From: CAWDZK01 sp963807005 | GTDB taxonomy: Bacteria > Actinomycetota > Actinomycetes > JACCUZ01 | Reading direction: 5' to 3' | Assembly (NCBI GenBank): GCA_963807005.1 | Contig: CAWDZK010000006.1 | Coordinates: forward strand, 496,001 to 560,000 | DNA: 64,000 nt | Shown: piece after piece, positions 43,332 through 50,705 of the stretch | How the letters are laid out: every line of letters begins with the position of its first letter | Position numbering within the stretch: position 1 is the first letter of the stretch | Program-made: the position numbers and the translations under genes | The notes under the pieces: model-generated | The model's input: only the letters and a program-made list of their open reading frames with translations | Database searches by the model: none | What the model was told of the DNA's origin: nothing

Positions 43332-43577
43332 TCAGTCCTTGATCACGACCATGGGGATCGCACTCGGCGACCTGCCGGCCGTTCCTCGGCGACAACCTCG
43401 ACGATGATGCCCCGCATCGGGCCGGCGAGGCTGTCCCCAACCTGCGCGACGCCCGCCGACCTCGACCAGACGACGCGCTCTCGCCCAGGCCGCTCGGCGC
43501 TGTCGCCGATCCGGAACATCTCGCCTGACCAGGTCGATCCCGGTCACCGGGTGCTCGACGTACAGGCGGGTGGACAA
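43332..43577 (-). pseudogene. decayed remnant of a biotin carboxylase (accA-like) gene
   Basis: Four short blocks match the intact gene at 44416-46161 in the same order and orientation. STRLYVEHPVTGIDLVR matches NTRLQVEHP...VTGIDLVR. VEVGGRR matches VVEVGGRR. In another frame DSLAGPMRGIIVEVVAEE matches DSLTSPMQGTIVKVVAED. The last residues VIKD match EIKD at the stop. The intervening 1.5 kb is deleted, including the biotin lysine block. It fills most of the 397-bp gap 43285-43681 and encodes no functional protein. Confidence 0.85.
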
Positions 43578-43681
43578 GTCCGGATTTCCTCCGCCCCTTT
43601 CGGGACCGCCTGAACCGATCGCGCCGTCGGCGCATCCTTGGTGCGTGACTGTCCACCGCGACGGTCGAACGGGAGGTCGTC

Positions 43682-44380
43682 ATGAGGTTTCGGTTTCCTC
43701 TGCCGTCGCACGCCACGGTGGTCGCCTACGTCGCCCTGTTCGTCGCGCTGAGCGGAACGGCCGTTGCCGCCACCGGGGGAACGTTTCTTCTGGGTGAGCG
43801 GAACCGAGCCCGGGCCACCAGCGTGCTCACCAATCCGGTCGGAACCCCGCTGGCGCTGGCTGGCCCTACTTCCAAGGCTCCGCTCAAGGTGACATCGAGG
43901 ACCAAGGTCAAGAACCTCAACGCCGACACGGTGGATGGCCTAGGAGCGGAGGACCTGCTCGCCGCGGGTGGGGCGCCGACGTTCTACGAGTACGGCGGCC
44001 AGGTGCCGCCCATCGCACCCGCTGGCTGGTCGTTCCTCGGATCGAACTATGCGCGGATCACGGTGTCCGCAGGGCAGCGGATCACCGGAGTCAGCACGGC
44101 TGCCTTGCAGGGGAGCAGCGAGGTGGTCCATGTCATGACAGCGCTGTGCCTCGCGTCTGACAGCGGTGGCACGCCGCAGCCGTTCCGCCCGGAGACAGTT
44201 CAGCAACCGCTGTTCCACGGGGTGGGAACCTCGCAGCAGGTGGACACCGCGACGGGCACGGTCGTTCCCGGCGAGGGGACCTGGCGGGTCGGGTACTGCC
44301 TGAAGACGTTCAACGCCTTCCCACAGCTGCTGTCGAACCTGGACAACGTCTACGGATGGTTCATGGTGACCAGTCGCTGA
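43682..44380 (+). CDS. secreted hypothetical protein
   Basis: 232 residues. The N-terminus (PSHATVVAYVALFVALSGTA, then AVAATGG) is a signal sequence common in actinobacterial secreted proteins of unknown role. The mature part holds NLNADTVDGLGAEDLLA, seen in several exported actinobacterial proteins, and a beta-rich C-terminal domain with two cysteines (LCLASDSGG, VGYCLKTF) that may form a disulfide. It lies between the carboxylase remnant and the intact carboxylase. Its base composition is slightly less GC-biased than its neighbours. The function is unknown. Confidence 0.75.
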   Translation: MRFRFPLPSHATVVAYVALFVALSGTAVAATGGTFLLGERNRARATSVLTNPVGTPLALAGPTSKAPLKVTSRTKVKNLNADTVDGLGAEDLLAAGGAPTFYEYGGQVPPIAPAGWSFLGSNYARITVSAGQRITGVSTAALQGSSEVVHVMTALCLASDSGGTPQPFRPETVQQPLFHGVGTSQQVDTATGTVVPGEGTWRVGYCLKTFNAFPQLLSNLDNVYGWFMVTSR

Positions 44381-44415
44381 TTCGAGGGCGCCGCCTCCTA
44401 GTCGCGGGGGCGCGC

Positions 44416-46161
44416 TCAGTCCTTGATCTCGCAGATGACCGCGCCGCTGGTGACGGCCGCACCCACCTCGGCGGTCAGGCCGGTGATGGTCCCTGCCTTG
44501 TGGGCGTTGAGCGGCTGTTCCATCTTCATCGCCTCGAGCACGACGACAGGGTCGCCCTCCGCGACCTGCTGGCCGTCCTCGGCGACGACCTTGACGATGG
44601 TTCCCTGCATCGGGCTGGTGAGGCTGTCGCCACCAGCGGCCGCACCGGCCTTCGTGCCGCTGGTCCGCCTGGCGGGCCGCGCCCTCGTCGCGGCAGCGCC
44701 CGCCGCCCCCAGACCGGCCGGCAGCACGACCTCCAGCCGGCGTCCGCCCACCTCGACCACGACGCGCTCCCGCTCAGCCGGCTCGGCGCCCTCGGCGCCC
44801 GGGCCTTCGTAGGGAGGGATCGTGTTGTCGAACTCGGTCTCGATCCAGCGGGTGTGCACCCGGAACGGCTCGTCGGTGAAGTCCGGGTCGGCCGTCACGG
44901 CGCGGTGGAAGGCGATGACGGTGGGCATGCCCTCGACGTGGAACTCGGCGAGTGCCCGCCGCGACCGCTGCAGCACCTGCTCGCGCGAGGCGCCGCTCAC
45001 GATGAGCTTCGCCACCAGGGAGTCGAACGACCCCGGGATGGTCTCGCCGGCGTCGTAGCCGCCGTCGAGCCGCACGCCGGGCCCGGAGGGCGCGTGCCAG
45101 CGGGTGAGCGTCCCGGGGGCGGGCAGGAAGTTGCGACCGGCGTCCTCGGCGTTGATGCGGAACTCGATGGCGTGGCCGCGGACCGGCGGGTCGTCGTAGC
45201 CGAGCGCCTCCCCGTCGGCGATGCGGAACATCTCGCGGACCAGGTCGATCCCGGTCACCTCCTCGCTCACCGGGTGCTCGACCTGCAGGCGGGTGTTGAC
45301 CTCGAGGAAGGAGATGGTGCCGTCCTGGCCGACGAGGAACTCGCAGGTGCCGGCCCCGACGTAGCCGGCCTCCGCGAGGATCGCCTTGGACGCGCGGTAC
45401 AGCTCGGCGTTCTGCTCGTCGGTGAGGAACGGCGCGGGGGCCTCCTCGACCAGCTTCTGGTGGCGGCGCTGCAGCGAGCAGTCGCGGGTGGACACGACCA
45501 CGACGTTGCCGTGGGTGTCCGCCAGGCACTGGGTCTCGACATGACGCGGCTTGTCGAGGTACTTCTCCACGAAGCACTCGCCACGGCCGAACGCCCCGAC
45601 GGCCTCGCGGACAGCCGACTCGTAGAGCTCCGGGATCTCCTCGAGCGTGCGGGCGACCTTCAGACCGCGGCCACCGCCGCCGTACGCGGCCTTGATCGCG
45701 ACCGGTACGCCGTTCTCCTTCGCGAACGCCACCACCTCCTCGGCGTCGGCGACCGGCTCCTTGGTGCCGGCGACGAGCGGCGCGCCGGCCCGCTCGGCGA
45801 TGTGCCGCGCCTTGACCTTGTCGCCCAGCGAGTCGATGGCCGAGGGCGGCGGCCCGATCCAGGTGAGACCGGCGTCGGTCACGGCCTGGGCGAAGCCGGC
45901 GTTCTCCGCGAGGAAGCCGTAGCCGGGGTGGACCGCGTCGGCGCCGGAGCGGCGGGCGACGTCGAGGATCTTGTCCACGACCAGGTAGGAGTCGCCGGGT
46001 GCGCTCCCGCCGAGGGCGAACGCCTCGTCGGCGACTCGGACGTGCAGCGCGTCCCGGTCCTGGTCGGCGTACACCGCCACGCTCGCCAGCCCGGCGTCCC
46101 GGCAGGCCCGGGCGATCCGGACGGCGATCTCGCCGCGGTTGGCGATCAGCACCTTGTGCAC
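44416..46161 (-). CDS. accA3: acyl-CoA carboxylase alpha subunit: biotin carboxylase plus biotin carrier domain
   Basis: 581 residues. The biotin carboxylase domain (1-445) starts VLIANRGEIAVRIARACRDA and includes HPGYGFLAENAGF, the ATP-grasp loop AYGGGGRGLKVA and EVNTRLQVEHPVSEEVTGID. A linker leads to the biotinyl domain (about 510-581) with K546 in EAMKMEQP as the biotinylation site. It carboxylates its own biotin with bicarbonate and ATP; the partner beta subunit then carboxylates acetyl-CoA or propionyl-CoA. Partner accD/accE and the ligase birA are all nearby. It is intact, unlike the remnant 0.8 kb away. Confidence 0.94.
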   Translation of the reverse strand: MHKVLIANRGEIAVRIARACRDAGLASVAVYADQDRDALHVRVADEAFALGGSAPGDSYLVVDKILDVARRSGADAVHPGYGFLAENAGFAQAVTDAGLTWIGPPPSAIDSLGDKVKARHIAERAGAPLVAGTKEPVADAEEVVAFAKENGVPVAIKAAYGGGGRGLKVARTLEEIPELYESAVREAVGAFGRGECFVEKYLDKPRHVETQCLADTHGNVVVVSTRDCSLQRRHQKLVEEAPAPFLTDEQNAELYRASKAILAEAGYVGAGTCEFLVGQDGTISFLEVNTRLQVEHPVSEEVTGIDLVREMFRIADGEALGYDDPPVRGHAIEFRINAEDAGRNFLPAPGTLTRWHAPSGPGVRLDGGYDAGETIPGSFDSLVAKLIVSGASREQVLQRSRRALAEFHVEGMPTVIAFHRAVTADPDFTDEPFRVHTRWIETEFDNTIPPYEGPGAEGAEPAERERVVVEVGGRRLEVVLPAGLGAAGAAATRARPARRTSGTKAGAAAGGDSLTSPMQGTIVKVVAEDGQQVAEGDPVVVLEAMKMEQPLNAHKAGTITGLTAEVGAAVTSGAVICEIKD

Positions 46162-46316
46162 GCTGCAACTCCCTCACGTCGGCTCGGCCGGGAAGTCTAG
46201 AGGTCGACCTCGACGGGCTGTCGATTCCCTGCTGGGCCGGACGTCGTAGAGATGAGGAGGCCGCGGACGTCCCGCCCCTGTCGGATCGCCGCCCTCCACG
46301 TCGAGAGAGGCACGCC

Positions 46317-46640
46317 ATGAGCAAGTTCCTGGCCCTGTACCGCGGCCCGGCCACCCCGCCCGGCGAGATGACCGAGGAAGCTGTCAAGACCGTGATGGCG
46401 GAGTGGCAGACCTGGATGGAGAACCTCGGCTCCGCGCTCGTCGACCCCGGCCAGCCCTGCGGGCCCCGTACCGCTCTCAAGGACGACGGCAGCACCGCCG
46501 AGCCGAGCGACCAGAACGGCTACAGCATCGTGGAGGCGGCCGATCTCGGCGCTGCCAAGGGGCTCTTCGAGAAGCACCCGTTCCTCTCCGAGGGCAAGGG
46601 ACGCTTCGCCGTGGAGATCTTCGAGCTCATGCCCATGTAG
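46317..46640 (+). CDS. YCII-related small protein
   Basis: 107 residues starting MSKFLALYRGP with GAGAGAGG 7 nt upstream. The sequence KTVMAEWQTWMENLGSALVD, then GYSIVEAADLGAAKGLFEKH and FAVEIFELMPM matches the YCII/DGPF-like dimeric ferredoxin-fold family, often linked to stress or extracytoplasmic sigma-factor genes. No enzyme activity is assigned. It stands alone and ends at a strong hairpin. Confidence 0.8.
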   Translation: MSKFLALYRGPATPPGEMTEEAVKTVMAEWQTWMENLGSALVDPGQPCGPRTALKDDGSTAEPSDQNGYSIVEAADLGAAKGLFEKHPFLSEGKGRFAVEIFELMPM

Positions 46641-46655
46641 GGCTCGTCCCGCGCG

Positions 46656-46688
46656 GTCGGGTCGCCCGGAGGGGACCGGCGGCCCGAC
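46656..46688. terminator. bidirectional terminator
   Basis: GTCGGGTCGCC (46656-46666) pairs with 46678-46688 over 11 bp with one G-U pair, in the gap between convergent genes. Confidence 0.65.
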
Positions 46689-46702
46689 GTCGCGGACGAC
46701 CG

Positions 46703-47938
46703 TCAGCGGAAGACGCCGGTGTGGCCCAGCGAGTACCGCCCGGGCTGCGGGTACACGCACAGCCCGTGGGGGCCGGCGCCGACGCGGATCTTCTTGATCA
46801 GGTGCCCGTCCACGGTGGAGATGGCGTACACCTCGGCGTCGTACCGGCCACTCACCCAGAAGACCGTCCCGTCGCTGGACAGGCCGCCCATGTCCGGGCT
46901 GCCGCCGCCCGGGATCCGCCAACGGTCGACCAGCCGGTTGGTTGCGAAGTCGAGGACGGAGACGCTGCCCTCCTCCCGGTTGGTGATCAGCAGGTGCTTC
47001 GAGTCCCTCGTGACGTACAGGCCGTGTGCACCCTTTCCGGTGTGCAGGAAACGGCGGACCCGCAGGGTCGGCCCGTCCACCAGCCAGACTCCGTCGCTCT
47101 TCATGTCGGCGACGTAGAACGTGCCGCCGTCCGGTGACATCTTCACGTCCTGAGGCATCGGCATGCCGTGCCCGGGCCGGGGCTGCAGCCTCCGGACCCG
47201 ACTGACCTGGAACGTCTGCGTGTCCACCTTGAGCAGCTGGGCGGAGAACTCGCACGAGACGACGAAGTAGCGGCCGTCTGCGGAGAAGTCCGCGTGGTTC
47301 ACGCCGTAGCAGGGCACCTGCGTGCGGTGCCGCACCCGCATGGTCTGCGGGTCCCGGAAGACGAGCTGCCGGTCCATCGACGCCATGACCACGGCGAACT
47401 TGCCGTCCGGCGTGAAGTAGAGGTTGTACGGGTCGTGGACCGGCACCCGCTTGCCCGGTTTGCCGGTGCGTGGGTCGATGCGGGTGAGCGAGTTGCCCAG
47501 GTCGTTGTTGACCCACAGCGTCTTGAGGTCCCACGAGGGGACGACGTGCTGCGGCTCGGTCCCCGTCCGGAAGGTGCGCACCACGGTGAAGGTGTGCGGG
47601 TCGATCTCGGTCACGGTGTTGCTCTTGGAGTTGGGCACGTAGACGAGGTCGCGGAAGCCCGCCGCGACGGGGGAGACGCGGCCCGGTCGGTCGGCCGCCC
47701 AGACGTCGGCCGGATCCAGCGGCGGGGGCATCCCCGGCAGCCCGTCGGCGGTCGGCGACGGCGTACCGGTGGGAGTCGTGCGGCTGGCCCCGGCGCCCGC
47801 AGTGGAGGGGGAGACCGGCGCACCGGTGGCCGAGCCGGTCGGGGTCGACGAGACCGGACCCGAACCGGTGCACCCGGCGGCCAGCACCGGACCCGCGGCG
47901 GCGAGCGCGACGCCGAGGCGGAGAAGACGCCGGGTCAT
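46703..47938 (-). CDS. YVTN beta-propeller lipoprotein
   Basis: 411 residues. A lipoprotein signal ends VLAAGC, followed by a Ser/Thr/Pro-rich linker to about residue 75. Then come repeated blades such as SKSNTVTEIDPHTFTVVRTF, GTFYVADMKSDGVWLVDG, HLLITNREEGSVSVLDFATN and GTVFWVSGRYDAEVYAISTV, the pattern of YncE/YVTN seven-blade propellers. It is probably exposed on the cell surface as a binding protein. It starts 4 bp inside the upstream deacetylase gene, so the two are coupled and may act together on the cell wall. The ligand is unknown. Confidence 0.85.
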   Translation of the reverse strand: MTRRLLRLGVALAAAGPVLAAGCTGSGPVSSTPTGSATGAPVSPSTAGAGASRTTPTGTPSPTADGLPGMPPPLDPADVWAADRPGRVSPVAAGFRDLVYVPNSKSNTVTEIDPHTFTVVRTFRTGTEPQHVVPSWDLKTLWVNNDLGNSLTRIDPRTGKPGKRVPVHDPYNLYFTPDGKFAVVMASMDRQLVFRDPQTMRVRHRTQVPCYGVNHADFSADGRYFVVSCEFSAQLLKVDTQTFQVSRVRRLQPRPGHGMPMPQDVKMSPDGGTFYVADMKSDGVWLVDGPTLRVRRFLHTGKGAHGLYVTRDSKHLLITNREEGSVSVLDFATNRLVDRWRIPGGGSPDMGGLSSDGTVFWVSGRYDAEVYAISTVDGHLIKKIRVGAGPHGLCVYPQPGRYSLGHTGVFR

Positions 47939-48729
47939 GCGAGCAGCTCCGCGAGCCGGACCGGCCGCAGCCCGCGGCGGTGCAGACCCGCCAGCACGGC
48001 CGGGAGCGCCGCGACGGTCACCTCGTGGCCCAGGTGGAGGCTGATGATCGAGCCCGGCCGGGCCCGGTCGAGCACGGCGCGTTCCACGGTGGTCGCGGGC
48101 GGGTCCTGCCAGTCCAGCCCGTCGACGTCGTAGGAGATGCACCGGGAGTAGCCCGCGCGTCCCGCCGCCCGGCGGATCGTGGCGGTGGTGGCCTGGGTGC
48201 CGGAGGCCCGGAACCAGACCCCGGGCGAGCCCGTCTGCTGCTGCAGGGTGCGTGCGCAGCCGCGGATCTCGCGGAACGCGGTCGTCGGCGACAGGGAACG
48301 CATCGGGTAGTGGTGCAGCGTGTGGTTGCCCAGGTCGTGGCCGGCGTCGAGGATCCGACCGGCCATCCGGGGCTCGTCCCGCAGCCAGGTGCCGACCGCC
48401 AGCACGGTGGCCGGGGTGTCGTGGGCGGCCAGCACCGCCAGCAGCCTCCTCGCCAGGGCCGGCTCGCCGCTGCCGTGGAAGGTGAGCGCCACCAGCCGGC
48501 CCGTCCGGGGACCGTGCCCGACCTCTGCGGCCGGCCCGAGCGGTGCGGGTGACTCCGGGCTCGGCGCCGCGGCGGTCGAGGACGAGGCGCTGCCGGCAGC
48601 CGGTGAGGTGCTGCTCGCTGCCGGGGTCGGGCTCCTGGGGGCCGAGACGTCGCTGCCGGCCGGGCTGCAGGCGGCCGTCAGGGCTGCCGCTGCCGACGCG
48701 CGCAGCAGGTCGCGACGGGACAGTGGCAC
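47935..48729 (-). CDS. polysaccharide deacetylase-like lipoprotein (NodB fold, altered motif 1)
   Basis: 264 residues from GTG 48729. A twin-arginine-like N-terminus (SRRDLLRASAAAALTAACS) also contains a lipobox. The NodB domain has motif 2 (GNHTLHHYP), motif 4 (YDVDGLDWQDP) and motif 5 (ISLHLGHEV). Motif 1 reads LTFHGSG instead of LTFDDGP, so the usual metal-binding Asp-Asp pair is missing. It may use a variant mechanism or be a binding protein. It precedes and overlaps the propeller lipoprotein gene. Confidence 0.82.
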   Translation of the reverse strand: MPLSRRDLLRASAAAALTAACSPAGSDVSAPRSPTPAASSTSPAAGSASSSTAAAPSPESPAPLGPAAEVGHGPRTGRLVALTFHGSGEPALARRLLAVLAAHDTPATVLAVGTWLRDEPRMAGRILDAGHDLGNHTLHHYPMRSLSPTTAFREIRGCARTLQQQTGSPGVWFRASGTQATTATIRRAAGRAGYSRCISYDVDGLDWQDPPATTVERAVLDRARPGSIISLHLGHEVTVAALPAVLAGLHRRGLRPVRLAELLA

Positions 48730-48804
48730 CCGGTCACGGTACGGGGGAGGCAGCCGGTCGAGGGCCCCTGGTCGCCTGGTGTGGCACATCTGGTCAGGTG
48801 GCGT

Positions 48805-49401
48805 TCAGGCCCGCAGATCGGCGAGAGAGATGCCGAGGTCGAGCAGCATCCGGCGCAGCAGCGGGAGCGAGAGGCCCACGACGGTGTGCGGGTCGCCGTC
48901 CACCCCGTCGATGTAGGGGCCGCCGAGACCGTCGATCGTGAACGCGCCGGCCACCCGCAGCGGCTCGCCGGTGCCGACGTAGTCGTCGATCTCCTCGTCG
49001 GTGACCTCGCCGAAGTGGACCGTGGTGGAGGCGACCTCGGCCGCGTCGCGGCCGGACCTGGTGTCGACCAGGCAGTGGCCGGTGCGCAGGACCCCGCTGC
49101 GCCCGCGCATCCGGCGCCAGCGGTGCACGGCCTCCGCGGCGTCGGCGGGCTTGCCGAACGCCACGCCGTCCAGGTCCAGCACCGAGTCGCAGCCCAGCAC
49201 CAGGGCGTCCGGCTGACCGGGGGCCACGGCCATCGCCTTGCGGACCGCGAGCGTGAGCGCCACGTCGTACGGCGGTCCGGTCACGTCGCTCTCGTCCACA
49301 CCGCTGACGACGACCTCCGGCCGCAGGCCCGCCTGCTGCAGCAGCGACAGCCGCGCCGGTGAGGCGGAAGCGAGGACGAGGCGCCGGTTCACGGTGGGCA
49401 C
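48805..49401 (-). CDS. maf: Maf-like nucleotide pyrophosphatase
   Basis: 198 residues. The start LVLASASPARLSLLQQAGL and the blocks GVDESDV, VLGCDSVLDLDGVAFGKP and TVVGLSLPLLRRML are the Maf/Ham1-like signatures. Such proteins hydrolyse non-canonical or modified nucleoside triphosphates (dTTP/UTP or m7GTP classes) and are tied to septum control. GTG 49401 is used; GTG 49392 is also possible. Its place near accE/accD and accA repeats the mycobacterial order. Confidence 0.92.
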   Translation of the reverse strand: MPTVNRRLVLASASPARLSLLQQAGLRPEVVVSGVDESDVTGPPYDVALTLAVRKAMAVAPGQPDALVLGCDSVLDLDGVAFGKPADAAEAVHRWRRMRGRSGVLRTGHCLVDTRSGRDAAEVASTTVHFGEVTDEEIDDYVGTGEPLRVAGAFTIDGLGGPYIDGVDGDPHTVVGLSLPLLRRMLLDLGISLADLRA

Positions 49402-49482
49402 CGTACGACGTCGCCCGATACGTCCCTCGACGGCGTCCGTCCGGGAGCGCACGATCAGCTAGGGGCAGCTCAGGGAGGCGCT

Positions 49483-50070
49483 ATGGCAGCAGCAAGCGGA
49501 GTAGTGGATCTGTACGCGAAGGCGGCGGACCGGTTCGCCGCAGCGGTGGGCGGGGTGCCGGGCGACCGGTGGTCGGCGCCGACGCCGTGCACCGACTGGG
49601 ACGTCCGGGCACTGACCAACCACGTCGTCGGCGAGGACCGCTGGGTGGTGCCGCTGGTCGAGGGGCGCACCATCGCCGAGGTCGGCGACGCCCTCGACGG
49701 TGACCTGCTCGGCGCGGCTCCGGCAGAGGCCGCGTCCACGGCCACGAAGGGCGCCGTGGCGGCGCTGAGCGAGCCGGGCGCGCTGGACCGCACGGTCCAT
49801 CTGTCGTTCGGCGACTTCACCGCCGAGGACTACGCCTGGCAGGTGCTCGTCGACCACGTGGTGCACACCTGGGACCTGCTGGCCGGCTCCGGCGCGGACC
49901 GGGCCCTCGACCCGGAGCTGGTCGAGGCGGCCGCCGGCTGGTGGGGCGACTGGGCCGAGAGCTACCGCAGCGCCGGTGCCGTCGCGGCCCCCGTGGACGT
50001 CGGCCCGGGCGCCTCGGCCCAGGACCGGCTGATCGGCTCCTTCGGGCGGGATCCGGGGTGGACCCCGTGA
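49483..50070 (+). CDS. TIGR03086-like metal-binding protein (mycothiol-dependent/DinB superfamily)
   Basis: 195 residues. The N-terminal helix YAKAADRFAAAVGGVPGDRW and PTPCTDWDVRALTNHVVGED contain the first metal histidine of the MDMPI fold; DHVVHTWDLLAG supplies others. Members of this actinobacterial group are putative mycothiol-dependent or detoxifying enzymes. AGGGAGGC 7 nt before the ATG is a good ribosome site. The stop overlaps the SnoaL-like gene by GTGA. Confidence 0.85.
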   Translation: MAAASGVVDLYAKAADRFAAAVGGVPGDRWSAPTPCTDWDVRALTNHVVGEDRWVVPLVEGRTIAEVGDALDGDLLGAAPAEAASTATKGAVAALSEPGALDRTVHLSFGDFTAEDYAWQVLVDHVVHTWDLLAGSGADRALDPELVEAAAGWWGDWAESYRSAGAVAAPVDVGPGASAQDRLIGSFGRDPGWTP

Positions 50071-50453
50071 CCGACGTCCGGACCGTCGCCGACGTCGCCC
50101 TCGTCGCGGACGTGGTCGCCCGTTTCGGCGCTGCGTGGGAGGCCTGGGACCTCGAGGCGATCCTGGCCCTGATGGCCGAGGACGCGGTGTTCGAGTCGAC
50201 CGCACCGGCGCCGGACGGCGTGCGGCTCGAGGGCATGGCGGCGATCCGCGCCGAGTGGTCGGCGATGTTCGCCGCGACCCGCGACCCGGAGTTCCGCTTC
50301 GAGGAGTCCTTCGTCTCCGGTGACCGCGCCACCGCGCGTTGGGTGTTCTCGTGGGGCAACGGCGACGGCAGCCGTGGTCACGTCCGCGGTGCCGACGTGA
50401 TGCGGGTCCGGGACGGGCTGGTCTTCGAGAAGCTCAGCTACGTGAAGGGCTAG
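50067..50453 (+). CDS. SnoaL-like / nuclear transport factor 2-family protein
   Basis: 128 residues forming one NTF2-like cone: VADVVARFGAAWEAWDLEAI, LMAEDAVFEST, GMAAIRAEWSAMF and GADVMRVRDGLVFEKLSYVK. This fold hosts small isomerases, hydrolases and ligand-binding proteins, so activity cannot be assigned. It is coupled to the preceding gene by a 4-bp overlap and meets accE tail to tail 9 bp later. Confidence 0.82.
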   Translation: MTDVRTVADVALVADVVARFGAAWEAWDLEAILALMAEDAVFESTAPAPDGVRLEGMAAIRAEWSAMFAATRDPEFRFEESFVSGDRATARWVFSWGNGDGSRGHVRGADVMRVRDGLVFEKLSYVKG

Positions 50454-50462
50454 ACGCCGGCC

Positions 50463-50705
50463 TCAGCGGGGCGTCGCCGAGCGGCGCCAGCCGTCCGGGC
50501 CGGGTCGCAGCGGTGTGCGGACGGCTCGGGCGGGGTCGCTCCACGCCGAGCGGCTCGGGGCAACGGCAACGGCATCGTCCGGCGCCGCGGCGGCGCGGGC
50601 TCCGACCACCGCGACCAGCGCGGCCAGCTCCTCCGGGGTGGGGTCGCCACGGACCACGCGCAGCAGGGTCCGCGGCGCGTCGTCGGCGTTCCCGGCCGTG
50701 CTCAC
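50463..50705 (-). CDS. accE5: acyl-CoA carboxylase epsilon subunit
   Basis: 80 residues. Its core, TLLRVVRGDPTPEELAALVA followed by SAWSDPARAVR and PDGWRRSATPR, is the signature of actinobacterial AccE/PccE proteins, which clamp the alpha-beta carboxylase complex together. The GTG start overlaps the accD stop by 4 bp, so it is made with the beta subunit. Its presence is a strong marker of Actinomycetota. Confidence 0.9.
   Translation of the reverse strand: MSTAGNADDAPRTLLRVVRGDPTPEELAALVAVVGARAAAAPDDAVAVAPSRSAWSDPARAVRTPLRPGPDGWRRSATPR

Noticed and set aside
43285..43681. An intact small gene (81 codons, minus strand 43332-43577)
   Set aside because: The frame mixes carboxylase-derived segments from different frames, so it is a relic rather than a new gene.
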